Of a stretch of DNA of 27,706 nt, positions 7,212 to 14,954 are shown piece after piece. Every line of letters starts with the position of its first letter. Position 1 is the first letter of the stretch. The stretch lies in IMG/VR virus record IMGVR_UViG_3300047994_000317, positions 1 to 27,706 of that record. One strand, written 5' to 3'. The position numbers and the translations under genes are program-made. Source of the DNA: a virus. A model generated the notes under the pieces. The model worked only from the letters and a program-made list of their open reading frames with translations, was not told where the DNA came from and did not search any database.

Positions 7212-7504
7212 GAAAGGGTTGGAAGCCTAGCCGGGAGACGCGGGCGAAGATTTCCGCGGCGCTGGCTAGGAAACCTCAAAGCCTCGAGCATAGAGCTAAA
7301 ATATCCGCGGCGCCGACAGGGCGCAGGTTTAGCCCTGAGCATCGCGCGAATATGTCGGCGGCGAAGAAGGGCATCGGCCTAATCCCGGAGACGCGGGAGA
7401 TGACGGAAGCGCAGATTGCCGATTTCCGGTTGTTCCGGCGTAAGGGATTTTCAAAGTCCGAAGCGGCGGCGCTGGTGTTTACCGGCAGGCTTGACGCCGA
7501 ATGA
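7208..7504 (+). CDS. Orphan NUMOD3-repeat DNA-binding protein
   Basis: The GTG start overlaps the previous stop. The 98-residue protein carries three tandem motifs of the NUMOD3 type (RETRAKISAALARK, EHRAKISAAPTGRR, EHRANMSAAKKG) over residues 10-55. NUMOD3 is a minor-groove DNA-binding module usually attached to GIY-YIG or HNH homing endonucleases. No nuclease domain is present here. A C-terminal helical segment (about 68-94, FRLFRRKGFSKSEAAALVF) resembles a small HTH. It lies directly before the transposase and overlaps its start. It could be a remnant of a homing endonuclease or a domesticated DNA-binding accessory protein. Confidence 0.65.
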   Translation: MRKGWKPSRETRAKISAALARKPQSLEHRAKISAAPTGRRFSPEHRANMSAAKKGIGLIPETREMTEAQIADFRLFRRKGFSKSEAAALVFTGRLDAE

Positions 7505-9432
7505 GGAAAGCCTGGTTCAGCGCCGCCGAAATTGCGGAGGAGGCGTTGCCGGGAATGCCGGCCAGTAAGCGCGGCGTGGCGCGGGTGGCCGAAGTTGAGA
7601 AATGGGACCGGCGCGAGGAATCGCGGCAGCGTAGCGGGCGCGGCGGCGGCCTGGAGTATCACTTCACGCTGCTGCCGGCGGCCGCGCAGGCCGTGCTGGT
7701 GGACCGCTACAGCGCGGCGCCGGCGGTGGAAGTCCAGAAGCGTACCGTGACGGCGCTGACGCCGCGTGGGGCGGCTGCCTGGGCCTGGTACGAGCAACAA
7801 CCGAATACGCTGAAGGACCGGGCCGTGCAGCGCCGGGAAGCGCTGGAGCGGATTGATACGCTGAGCCGGCGCGTTGGGCGCGGGGCGGCCATACGCACCA
7901 TTGCGGAAGAACAAGACGTTTCGATCGCGACGGTGCATAACTGGCTGGAGCGGGTGCGCGGCGTGCCGCGGACGGATTGGCTGCCGGCGCTGGTACCAGA
8001 GCCGCGCGGCGGCGGTGGCCGGGCGGTGGAAATTCACGACGCGTTCTGGGATGCCTTCAAGGCCGATTATTTAAGGCTGTCGCAGCCCAGCTTCAATTCC
8101 TGCTTTCGGCGGGTTGAGCGCATCGCCCACCAGCAAGGCTGGCCGGTGCCGAATATGCGGACCCTGCGCCGCCGGGTGGACCAAATTCCCGAGGCCGTGC
8201 TGACGATGGCGCGCAAGGGGCGCGACGCGACCAAGCGGCTGTTTCCAGCGCAGGAGCGCGATCGATCCGGCTTCCATGCTTTGGAAGCCGTGAACGCCGA
8301 CGGACATAAATGGGATGTGTTCGTGGAGTGGGAAGACGGCAAGATCGGCCGGCCCATGATGGTCGGGTTTCAAGATTTGTATTCAAACATGTTCCTGGCC
8401 TGGCGCGTCTGCCGAAGCGAGAACAAGGATGACGTGCGGCTTTGCTTTGGCGACCTGATCGAAACCTACGGCGTGCCGTATCATTGCTGGTTGGATAATG
8501 GCCGGGCCTTCGCCAGCAAATGGCTGACGGGCGGCATGCCGAACCGCTTCCGGTTCAAGGTGAAGGATGAAGAGCCGGACGGCATCTTCACGCAACTGGG
8601 CGTGCAGGTGCATTGGACCACGCCTTATGCCGGCCAAAGCAAGCCGATCGAGCGCGGGTTCAACGATTTCGCGGGGGATATCGCGAAACACCCGGCTTTT
8701 GAAGGGGCATATTGCGGCAATGATCCGCTGAGCAAGCCTGAAAACTACGGCACGAAGGCGGTGCCGATCGCGCTGTTCACCGCCATCATCAATCAGGAAA
8801 TTACCGAGCATAATGCGCGCCTGGCGCGTGATACCAGGGTGTGCGGCGGCAAGCTTTCGTTCCGGCAGGCGTTCGACGCGTCCTATGCCATATCGCCAAT
8901 CCGCCAAGCGACGGTAGAGCAGCGCCGGATGTGCATGCTGATGGCAGAACAAGTGAATGTAAGGCGCCGTGATGGCGCGATTTTCCTGATGAAGAACCGG
9001 TACTGGCACGAAACGCTGCTGGAACATCGCGGGCAAATGGTAACCGTGCGGTTCGATCCCGAGAACGTGCATGCCGATCTGGCGGTGTTTGCCAAGGACG
9101 GCACATTAATTTGTGTGGCCGAGCTGCAAGAGGCCGCGGGGTTTGCCGATACCAACGCGGCACGCGAGCATGCGGCAAACCGCAATGCGTTCCAGCGGGC
9201 GACACGCGAGCGGCTGGCGGCGTTGAACAAGATGTCCCTGCAAGACCTGGTAGCGCTGCAGCCGAAAGCTACCGAATACGAGCCGCCGGAGCGCAAGATC
9301 GTGCGGCCGATTTTTGCCGGCAACCTGGCGCTGAAAGCACGCGCGGAAGCCGAGGAAGAAGATGAAGCATTTCACGCCGATTTAGCGAAGGGCCTGCGGC
9401 TGCACATCGTGCGCCAGCAGGAGGAGTTCTGA
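7501..9432 (+). CDS. Mu-type DDE transposase (MuA homolog)
   Basis: This 643-residue protein fits the 663-residue MuA. The N-terminus (RKAWFSAAEIA, residues 2-12) is the Mu-type DNA-binding winged helix. The catalytic triad is visible at D267 (NADGHKWD), D332 (WLDNGR) and E384 (KPIERGF), close to D269, D336 and E392 of MuA. A beta-barrel-like segment follows (about 490-540), then a charged tail that in Mu binds MuB and ClpX. It catalyses donor cleavage and strand transfer at the phage ends for integration and replicative transposition. It overlaps the NUMOD3 gene by four bases and is followed by the MuB homolog. No lesion is visible. Confidence 0.96.
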   Translation: MRKAWFSAAEIAEEALPGMPASKRGVARVAEVEKWDRREESRQRSGRGGGLEYHFTLLPAAAQAVLVDRYSAAPAVEVQKRTVTALTPRGAAAWAWYEQQPNTLKDRAVQRREALERIDTLSRRVGRGAAIRTIAEEQDVSIATVHNWLERVRGVPRTDWLPALVPEPRGGGGRAVEIHDAFWDAFKADYLRLSQPSFNSCFRRVERIAHQQGWPVPNMRTLRRRVDQIPEAVLTMARKGRDATKRLFPAQERDRSGFHALEAVNADGHKWDVFVEWEDGKIGRPMMVGFQDLYSNMFLAWRVCRSENKDDVRLCFGDLIETYGVPYHCWLDNGRAFASKWLTGGMPNRFRFKVKDEEPDGIFTQLGVQVHWTTPYAGQSKPIERGFNDFAGDIAKHPAFEGAYCGNDPLSKPENYGTKAVPIALFTAIINQEITEHNARLARDTRVCGGKLSFRQAFDASYAISPIRQATVEQRRMCMLMAEQVNVRRRDGAIFLMKNRYWHETLLEHRGQMVTVRFDPENVHADLAVFAKDGTLICVAELQEAAGFADTNAAREHAANRNAFQRATRERLAALNKMSLQDLVALQPKATEYEPPERKIVRPIFAGNLALKARAEAEEEDEAFHADLAKGLRLHIVRQQEEF

Positions 9433-9470
9433 ATCCGATTTTCTATCCGTCCATCAACAAGGAAACAAAA

Positions 9471-10475
9471 ATGTCTGAAACTGCCGACCCGATACATGAT
9501 TTGAGCGCTGCAAAGATGGCGCAGGATTTAGGCGAACTGGACGGCGATGCCGTGCGCGGCAAGGTGCGCGAGTACATAGCGGCCCACGGTCTTAGCCAGA
9601 GCGCGGTAGGAACGCTTGCCGGCATTGCCGAGAGCACGTTCAGCGCGTGGTTGAAAGGCTACTACAAGGGCGATAACGAGAAGGTCGAGGAGCGGGTTCG
9701 CATCTGGCTGCGCAGCGTTGAGGTTTTTGCCGGGAAGCGAAAATCATCCCTGCGGAATATGCGCTTCGCGCCGACGGTTTCCGCCCAGAAGATCATCACC
9801 GCCCTGGAGCATGCGCAGGCGCTGCCGGATATCGCCGTGATCTCCGCCGGCGCCGGCGTGGGAAAGACTGCAACCTGCCTGCATTACAAGCGGACGCGGC
9901 CGAATGTGTTCCTGCTGACGGGCGATCCTTCCCTGCATTCGCATGGGAAGATGCTGGATTATTTGCGGGACATTTTGAACATCCCGAAAATGCCGACGCA
10001 TAAATTGACCCGCGCGATCGCGGACCGGCTTTCCAACAGCCAGGCGCTGCTGATTTTCGACGAGGCCCAGCATTTTGCGACGAAGTGCATGGACATGCTG
10101 CGATCGATCCATGACCGCGGGGGCGTTGGCATGGCGTTCGTGGGAAATGCCGAAGTGTGGAGGCGCATCGATGGCGGCGGGCGCAACGCCGAGCTGACGC
10201 AATTGTTCAGCCGCGTTGGCATTCGCGTGACGATCGCGAGCCCCAGCAACAAGGATATCGAGATCATCCTGGACACGCTGGAGATCCAGGATGCGAAACA
10301 GCGGACGATCTTGACGACGATCGCCAAGGAACCGGGCGCGCTGCGGGCGCTGGATAAGGTGCTGGGGCTGGCCTTGATGGTTGCCGACGGCGCCGGCGAA
10401 CCGCTGAACGAGTCACATTTGATGAAGTCCTGGAGCCGGTTTTCCGGCCGCAGGATCGGCCTGGAGGGAGCATGA
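9471..10475 (+). CDS. Mu-type transposition target protein B (AAA+ ATPase)
   Basis: The ATG at 9471 follows AAGGAAAC, and the product has 334 residues (MuB has 312). Residues about 38-65 are an N-terminal helix-turn-helix (LSQSAVGTLAGIAESTFSAW). Walker A is GAGVGKT near 127-133, and Walker B is LLIFDEAQ near 193-200 with D197/E198. MuB polymerises on target DNA, stimulates MuA and gives target immunity. It follows the transposase gene after a 38-base gap, the only real spacer in this stretch, and overlaps the next gene by four bases. Confidence 0.95.
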   Translation: MSETADPIHDLSAAKMAQDLGELDGDAVRGKVREYIAAHGLSQSAVGTLAGIAESTFSAWLKGYYKGDNEKVEERVRIWLRSVEVFAGKRKSSLRNMRFAPTVSAQKIITALEHAQALPDIAVISAGAGVGKTATCLHYKRTRPNVFLLTGDPSLHSHGKMLDYLRDILNIPKMPTHKLTRAIADRLSNSQALLIFDEAQHFATKCMDMLRSIHDRGGVGMAFVGNAEVWRRIDGGGRNAELTQLFSRVGIRVTIASPSNKDIEIILDTLEIQDAKQRTILTTIAKEPGALRALDKVLGLALMVADGAGEPLNESHLMKSWSRFSGRRIGLEGA

Positions 10476-10690
10476 GCGCCACCGATCCGGTTCACTGGGA
10501 GAAGATGCGCGAGGTCATCCGGATTGGGATGGAGATGCGCGGCGCGCAGCGGAAGTATTTCCGGACGCGCGATCGGAATGATCTGCTGCTGAGCAAGCAG
10601 CTTGAGCAGCAATACGATGCGGCGGCGGCGAGATTGTTCGGCGCCCCCAGCAAACCGGAACCGACGAAGCCGCAAGGAGCGCTGCTGTGA
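10472..10690 (+). CDS. Hypothetical small phage protein
   Basis: The 72-residue product is highly charged and mostly helical, with KYFRTRDRNDLLLSKQLEQQYDAAAARLFG in its centre (given in parts: KYFRTRDRND then LLLSKQLEQQYD). It overlaps both neighbours by four bases, so it is coupled to the MuB gene. No family was recognised. Confidence 0.65.
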   Translation: MSATDPVHWEKMREVIRIGMEMRGAQRKYFRTRDRNDLLLSKQLEQQYDAAAARLFGAPSKPEPTKPQGALL

Positions 10691-10890
10691 CGGCGCCCGT
10701 GGATAAGGCCGCGCAGAACCGTGGCCAGGCGATTATGGACCTGGTCGCGTGGATCAAGAGCGACGGCACGGCGAAAGCGCTTGAGGCGATGCAGCTGCTC
10801 GACCTTAGCGATGATGATCTCGAAACGCTGCTCCGCAGTCATGTTCCCGAGAACGTCATCCGCATTCCGCATTTGGGGAGGGTGAGATGA
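10687..10890 (+). CDS. Hypothetical small phage protein
   Basis: This 67-residue acidic protein has a GTG start overlapping the previous stop and a four-base overlap with the next gene. It contains LLDLSDDDLETLLRS (about residues 37-51). No family was recognised. Confidence 0.6.
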   Translation: MTAPVDKAAQNRGQAIMDLVAWIKSDGTAKALEAMQLLDLSDDDLETLLRSHVPENVIRIPHLGRVR

Positions 10891-11111
10891 GCGCAGGGCC
10901 CGGCCTGAACGATCTGCAGTTGGCTTTATTCCGAGCGCATATGTTTGCCTGCATGCAGGCTGTTTTGGCGCCGATGTCACCGGACGCGAAGGTGACGATC
11001 ATCGTGCGCGCGCCGGAGTCTTCGCCATCCGAAGCGGTGATTTGCACGAATGACAGCATGGCCCTTGTGCGCGATGCCGTGGCGCATGCTGCCGAGGTGA
11101 GCGGGAAATGA
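10887..11111 (+). CDS. Hypothetical small phage protein
   Basis: This 74-residue protein starts at an ATGA overlap with the previous gene. It shows a central hydrophobic strand pattern (AKVTIIVRAPE) and a helical end (SMALVRDAVAHAAEV). No family was recognised. It overlaps the zinc-ribbon frame by four bases. Confidence 0.6.
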   Translation: MSAGPGLNDLQLALFRAHMFACMQAVLAPMSPDAKVTIIVRAPESSPSEAVICTNDSMALVRDAVAHAAEVSGK

Positions 11112-11593
11112 CCCTGAACCTGGCACGAGATCGTGGGATGATCCCGCTCGGCAATTGTCCGGAGTGCAGAAATACGCGGGTGCGGCCTGGGTCTTTTAGC
11201 CAGGCGCTGCTGGATGCGTGCGCGCGATGCACGAAAACCGCTGAAATGCAGTGGGTCTATCACGTGGCGATAACCAGAAGTCAATCGAGTGGCGTTATTA
11301 TCGAAGGGGAAATTATCGATGGGGAAAAACAAAAAATTGCAGAAGGCAAAGGCATCGGTTGCGACGGTGCCGCAGACCTATGCGCAGGTGGTGACCGCGA
11401 TCGCGGAGCTGGGCCAGGCGCAACGCGCGAAGACGCGCATCGAGACGGAAATGAACGACGCGCTGGCCGCCGTGAAAGAGCAGCACGAGCTGCTCGCCGA
11501 GCCGTACAACGCGAGCATCAAGGATCTGTCGGCCGGCATCCAGATTTGGTGCGAAGCGAACCGGCACACGCTGACGAATGGGGGCAAGGTTAA
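11108..11593 (+). CDS. Zinc-ribbon-like protein with long out-of-frame overlap into gam
   Basis: The frame starts at an ATGA overlap. Two cysteine pairs, CPEC (residues 17-20) and CARC (38-41), suggest a small zinc ribbon. Up to about residue 70 the sequence looks like a normal protein; after that it runs for about 275 bases in a different frame over the gam gene and has the Arg/Ala-rich look of out-of-frame reading. Either the protein really has this odd tail or a frameshift has removed an earlier stop. The start is well supported, the 3' end is not. Confidence 0.5.
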   Translation: MTLNLARDRGMIPLGNCPECRNTRVRPGSFSQALLDACARCTKTAEMQWVYHVAITRSQSSGVIIEGEIIDGEKQKIAEGKGIGCDGAADLCAGGDRDRGAGPGATREDAHRDGNERRAGRRERAARAARRAVQREHQGSVGRHPDLVRSEPAHADEWGQG

Positions 11594-11849
11594 AACCGCA
11601 AACTTCGCCTCCGGCGAAGTGCGCTGGCGCCTGGCGCCTTCCAGCGTGGCGCTGAAGAAGGTGGAAGCCGTTATCGCGCTGCTGAAGGAAAAGGGGCTGC
11701 AAAAGTTTATCCGGACCAAAGAGGAGGTGAACAAGGACGCGATCCTGCTGGCGCCGAAAGAGGTTGCCGGCATTCCCGGCATTACCATCAATCAGGCCGA
11801 GGAATTCGTGATCGTTCCGTACGAAGCCAAGCTGGACGAGGTGGCGTGA
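11319..11849 (+). CDS. gam: Gam-like host-nuclease inhibitor
   Basis: I use ATG 11319 (MGKNKKLQK), which follows AAGGGGAA; the frame opens at 11289. The product has 176 residues, like Mu Gam (174). The N-terminal helices (about residues 20-70) form the coiled-coil arm, and the LIKEKG/FIRTKEEVNKDAILLAPKE region with GITINQAEEFVIVPYE at the C-terminus is characteristic of the family. Gam binds DNA ends as a Ku-like dimer and protects phage DNA from RecBCD-type exonucleases. Its stop overlaps the next ATG by one base. Confidence 0.9.
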   Translation: MGKNKKLQKAKASVATVPQTYAQVVTAIAELGQAQRAKTRIETEMNDALAAVKEQHELLAEPYNASIKDLSAGIQIWCEANRHTLTNGGKVKTANFASGEVRWRLAPSSVALKKVEAVIALLKEKGLQKFIRTKEEVNKDAILLAPKEVAGIPGITINQAEEFVIVPYEAKLDEVA

Positions 11850-12133
11850 TGCGCGCGTTTGCATATCGCAATGGAGCCATCGGGTTCGGCATGAAGTCGC
11901 CCGATTGGGAGACTGCGCTGCCGATCGCCAGCGCACCAAAGAAAATCTTGCGCGAAGCGATCTTTGGGTCGGCCAGGTTGGCGTATGACAATGAAACCTG
12001 GCTGGTCCCCGGTATCCCGGAAGCGGAAACCGAGGCGGCAGCTATTGACGCGCTGCTTGACTACAAGAAACACGTCCAGCGACGGATTGATCGCCTGCGG
12101 CTTGGCGGCCTTAGCCGCCGGAGGGCGGCGTGA
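11849..12133 (+). CDS. Hypothetical phage protein
   Basis: The 94-residue product starts at ATG 11849, which shares a base with the Gam stop (TGATG). The N-terminus FAYRNGAIGFG looks like a beta-rich entry. A helical basic C-terminus (DYKKHVQRRIDRLRLGG) follows. I recognise the general type from Mu-like phage middle operons but cannot name a function. Confidence 0.6.
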   Translation: MRAFAYRNGAIGFGMKSPDWETALPIASAPKKILREAIFGSARLAYDNETWLVPGIPEAETEAAAIDALLDYKKHVQRRIDRLRLGGLSRRRAA

Positions 12134-12312
12134 TGGAGCCCGGACAGAGGCCTTTGGGGCTGCAATCCACGATCATCGATCCAGCCGATCGGCAGATCGA
12201 GCCGCCTTGCGATGGGACGCCGTCTTTGATTTGGCTGCTGGTGGCGGGCGTGGTGTCGTGGGCGATTATCGTCGGCGTCGTCGCGCTCGTCATCAAGTTC
12301 TGGCCGGGCTGA
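12133..12312 (+). CDS. Small single-pass membrane protein
   Basis: This 59-residue product starts in a TGATG junction with the previous gene and ends in another with the next. Residues about 31-56 form one transmembrane helix (LIWLLVAGVVSWAIIVGVV). The function is unknown. Confidence 0.6.
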   Translation: MEPGQRPLGLQSTIIDPADRQIEPPCDGTPSLIWLLVAGVVSWAIIVGVVALVIKFWPG

Positions 12313-12725
12313 TGGTCGCCTACAACTTTCAGCCGATGTTCGAACTACCGATCGTGGCGCTGGCGAAGCTCGGCACGATCCGGAAGGCGGGCACGCGCCG
12401 GCACGCGCGGCCTGGCGAGAAGCTGCAGCTTTATACCGGGATGCGGACACGCAGCTGCCGGTTGATGGCGACGGCGACCTGCTCCGCCAATGACCGTATC
12501 CGGATTTCGTTCGAGCATTACGTCATCGTGATCGGGCAGCATCCCAATGCTGTCCGGCTGGTGGTGATCGATGACGCGCACATGCACCTGGTCGACAATT
12601 TTGCACGGGCGGATGGGTTTGGCGATTTCGCGGAGATGAAAGCGTTCTGGCTGCGGGCGCATGGGCCGGATGATTTCGACGGGCGGTGGATTCAGTGGGA
12701 TGCCGGTAGCGTGGTGCCGGCATGA
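12312..12725 (+). CDS. ASCH/PUA-like domain phage protein
   Basis: I use ATG 12312, which overlaps the previous stop (TGATG); the frame opens earlier at 11964 but is then antisense to gene logic. The product has 137 residues. The pattern YNFQPMFELPIVAL, TIRKAGTRRHARPGEKLQLY and TGMRTRSCRLM is typical of ASCH/PUA-like phage proteins, with the conserved K-TIR and PG-x-LQLYTGMRT segments. ASCH domains are RNA- or nucleotide-binding folds, and some deaminate or hydrolyse modified nucleosides. In Mu-like phages the exact role is not known. Confidence 0.7.
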   Translation: MVAYNFQPMFELPIVALAKLGTIRKAGTRRHARPGEKLQLYTGMRTRSCRLMATATCSANDRIRISFEHYVIVIGQHPNAVRLVVIDDAHMHLVDNFARADGFGDFAEMKAFWLRAHGPDDFDGRWIQWDAGSVVPA

Positions 12726-13198
12726 GCGTGAATCCTGGGCGCCGGGCGCGGCTGGCGAAAGTGCATATCGCCAAAAAACAACTGCAGATGGAAGACGAGG
12801 GCTACCGCGAGTTGTTGCAACGAATTACTGGGCATGGCAGCTCCGCAAACTGTACGGATGCGCAACTAGACGATCTGTTGCAGGAATTTCGACGTTTGGG
12901 TTTCGAACCGAAACAGGAACCACCATCGCCGGGAGCTGAAAAAGAATACGTTCGGATGATCTACGCGCTATGGAGCGGTCTGAAGCCGTATTTGAGGGAT
13001 TCTTCGCAGGTCGCATTACGCAGCTTCGTGAAGCGGATGACCGGCGTGGATAAGGCGGACTGGCTTGGCCCGGAAGAAGCCAATGACGTGATTGAAGGGT
13101 TGAAGGCGTGGCTGGCGCGGGAGCGCGATCAGAAGCGGCCGCGCCATTCAGCCGCGCCGGCAAAGCATAACCGGCGGCCGGGTAAAACTGCTCATTGA
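12722..13198 (+). CDS. gemA: GemA-like regulatory protein (gp16, DUF1018)
   Basis: The 158-residue product shows the family pattern: RRARLAKVHIAKKQLQM, DEGYRELLQRITG with SSANCTDAQLDDLLQEFRRLGF (about residues 8-60), then an ALWSGLKPYL segment, FVKRMTGVDKADWL and a helical end. GemA of Mu modulates host gene expression and DNA supercoiling-related functions early in infection. It overlaps the upstream gene by four bases (ATGA) and the Mor/C gene by four. The tail from about residue 140 is very basic. Confidence 0.85.
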   Translation: MSVNPGRRARLAKVHIAKKQLQMEDEGYRELLQRITGHGSSANCTDAQLDDLLQEFRRLGFEPKQEPPSPGAEKEYVRMIYALWSGLKPYLRDSSQVALRSFVKRMTGVDKADWLGPEEANDVIEGLKAWLARERDQKRPRHSAAPAKHNRRPGKTAH

Positions 13199-13545
13199 AA
13201 GAGCTCTCCAACCTTATCGAGCTGCTCGGCGAGGAGTCGACGTTGAAGCTGGTTCAGGAGCATGCCGGCACGCGGGTTGGCCTGCCGAAGAAGATGCCGG
13301 AAGACCATCCGCTGCGCGCGCTGCTGGGCGATGCGGGGTTTGCGTTGCTGTGTCAATATTTCGGCGGATACGAGATTTCGGTGCCGGTGGCGCGGGCCTG
13401 GCGGTTCGAGATGTATACGGCCCAAGGCTTGACGCCAAAGCGGATCGCAAGGCTTTGTGGCTGCAGCGAGGACGCATTCTACAAGTACCGCGCCCGGAAG
13501 GGCAGCGACCGGCAATTGGAGATGGATTTCACTGCCCGCCGCTAG
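13195..13545 (+). CDS. Mor/C-family transcription activator
   Basis: The start is TTG 13195, overlapping the GemA stop. The product has 116 residues (Mor 129, C 140). It carries the family core LCQYFGGYEISVPVA (dimerisation strand, about residues 52-66), then a C-terminal helix-turn-helix ending in RLCGCSEDAFYKYRARKG. Mor and C bind dyads as dimers and recruit RNA polymerase to middle and late promoters. It is immediately followed by a perfect dyad (13541-13556) and the lysozyme gene, which is the place of C and Plys in Mu. I see only one such protein in the window, so it may do both the Mor and C jobs. Confidence 0.8.
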   Translation: MKELSNLIELLGEESTLKLVQEHAGTRVGLPKKMPEDHPLRALLGDAGFALLCQYFGGYEISVPVARAWRFEMYTAQGLTPKRIARLCGCSEDAFYKYRARKGSDRQLEMDFTARR

Positions 13546-13584
13546 ACCTGTCTAGCGTGCAGACTGTTCCGCCAGGGCATTAAT
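13541..13584 (+). promoter_or_regulatory. Candidate C-type late promoter before lysis genes (Plys)
   Basis: GCTAGAC-CT-GTCTAGC is a perfect 7-bp dyad at 13541-13556, overlapping the activator stop codon. About 31 bases from its centre lies ATTAAT (13579-13584), a possible -10. In Mu the C dimer binds about this far upstream of -10. A near-identical site lies before gpI (25833-25848). Confidence 0.65.
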
Positions 13585-13607
13585 TGGCCTCACCCACAGA
13601 GGCAATT

Positions 13608-14099
13608 ATGGACATCTTCCCGCCAAATACCGACCCTTTCCAGCTTATAAATCTCGCAGCGAACAAGCTGACGATCCCGTTTGAGGGTGTTCGGCTGGCG
13701 CCGTACCAGGACGTGCGCGGGATCTGGACGATCGGCACCGGGTCGACCTTCGATCTGGCAGGCAATCGGGTGACGGCGAACACGCCGCCGATTACCGAGG
13801 CGCAGAACCTGCTGCTGCTACGGCGCGAGATGTGGGGCGCGTTCATGGCCGTGGAAAATGGCGTGACGGCGCCGATCAACGTGAACCAGGCCGCCGCATT
13901 GGTGGATATGGCGTACAATGTCGGTGACGGGGCTTTTAAGGTTTCGACCGTGCGGTTGCGGTTCAATGCTGGCGCCACGATGGATGCCGCGAATCATCTT
14001 TTGGATTGGGACATGTCTGGCGGTGCGGTGGTCGAAGGCCTGGCGCGGCGCTGCGAGGCGCGGCGGGTGTTGTTTCTGACACCGGTGTGGCAAGCATGA
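13608..14099 (+). CDS. Phage lysozyme (GH24 endolysin)
   Basis: ATG 13608 follows AGAGG; an in-frame TTG at 13584 is less likely. The product has 163 residues, like T4 lysozyme (164). The catalytic triad E26, D35 and T41 (FEGVRLAPYQDVRGIWTIGTG) has exactly the E-8-D-5-T spacing of T4 E11, D20 and T26. It cleaves peptidoglycan during lysis. There is no clear N-terminal signal-arrest helix, so it probably needs a holin. It is the first gene after the candidate Plys promoter and overlaps the next gene by four bases. Confidence 0.93.
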   Translation: MDIFPPNTDPFQLINLAANKLTIPFEGVRLAPYQDVRGIWTIGTGSTFDLAGNRVTANTPPITEAQNLLLLRREMWGAFMAVENGVTAPINVNQAAALVDMAYNVGDGAFKVSTVRLRFNAGATMDAANHLLDWDMSGGAVVEGLARRCEARRVLFLTPVWQA

Positions 14100-14662
14100 T
14101 TTTCTGGTTTTTTTGTTTGGTGTTGTGTGTGGCCTTCGTCTGGCGGCTGCGCGGGGGCGCCCTGGCGACGCTGCTTGGCGTCAAGGTGGGCACAGACGCC
14201 ACGCGGGCCTTGTGCGCTGCGCTGATCGCGCTGCCGTTCGCGGCGCCAAATTCGCTGCCGGTTCTGCTACCAGCAGGGTTATATATTGCCCTTTTTGTTG
14301 GGGAAATGATCGCCGGCTGGGCGCCGTTTCAGGAAATGGGACTGATCCCAGCCAATATGCCGGAGCAGTCCTGGTTGCGGTGGCTGCCGCTGCATCTGGG
14401 GTTGAAGATCGATACGTTCTGGCATGATTTCGTCGGGATGGCTGAAGCGGGTGTGTTTTTCATGCTGCCGATGTTCATTGTTGGGTTGTGGTGCGGGCAC
14501 CATGCTTGGCTGCTGCTGCTGGCCGGGCTGGGGTTTGCGCCGGCTTATGCGGCGGCACGGTTGAACCTGCCGGCGATCCCGAAATTCGCGGAAGGTCAGT
14601 CCTGGGGCGAGGTGTTTGCCGGCGCGATCGTCGGCGCCGGGCTTTTCGTTGTTTTCACGTAG
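14096..14662 (+). CDS. Polytopic membrane protein of lysis cassette
   Basis: The ATG at 14096 overlaps the lysozyme stop. The 188 residues contain about five hydrophobic segments (near 1-16, 40-58, 60-72, 117-134, 138-155 and a last one at 175-188). It is an inner-membrane protein placed between the endolysin and the holin-like gene. Its size is larger than usual holins. I cannot name the family; a helper in lysis is suggested by context alone. Confidence 0.65.
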   Translation: MIFWFFCLVLCVAFVWRLRGGALATLLGVKVGTDATRALCAALIALPFAAPNSLPVLLPAGLYIALFVGEMIAGWAPFQEMGLIPANMPEQSWLRWLPLHLGLKIDTFWHDFVGMAEAGVFFMLPMFIVGLWCGHHAWLLLLAGLGFAPAYAAARLNLPAIPKFAEGQSWGEVFAGAIVGAGLFVVFT

Positions 14663-14954
14663 CGCCCCCGACTACGCGGCACGGGCGCTGGCGCGTGCGC
14701 TGCAGCTGATCGAAGGCGCGGACGGCAAGCTGGATGAGCAGGCGCTGCTTTCGATCCTGTTTGGAATGGCGCTGATATTCTTGATGGTTTGGGTTGTGGT
14801 TGTCCAGCATCAGCCATTCGAGCCGCTGACCTTTGCCGCGGCGGGCGCGACCTTTGTGGGCGGCTCGCTGGGCATGCTGACCGTGCGTTCCCGTTTTTCG
14901 AAGGATAATTCGAATGTCATTCCCGATTCCAATTCCCAGCCTTCAGGCAATTAA
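14649..14954 (+). CDS. Candidate holin (two-segment membrane protein)
   Basis: The start is uncertain: TTG 14649 is chosen, TTG 14616 is in frame. The roughly 100-residue protein has an amphipathic N-terminus, two transmembrane segments (about ALLSILFGMALIFLMVWVVV and PLTFAAAGATFVGGSLGML) and a charged Ser/Asn-rich tail, the usual layout of small holins. It overlaps the upstream gene by 14 bases and the i-spanin start by 41. Confidence 0.55.
   Translation: MFSRSAPDYAARALARALQLIEGADGKLDEQALLSILFGMALIFLMVWVVVVQHQPFEPLTFAAAGATFVGGSLGMLTVRSRFSKDNSNVIPDSNSQPSGN

Noticed and set aside
8383-9072. Long reverse frame across the transposase gene
   Set aside because: Shadow of the muA homolog, whose catalytic residues are clear on the plus strand.
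12061-12450. Reverse frame across three small middle genes
   Set aside because: The forward genes have coupled TGATG starts and one has an ASCH-like pattern; the reverse product resembles nothing.
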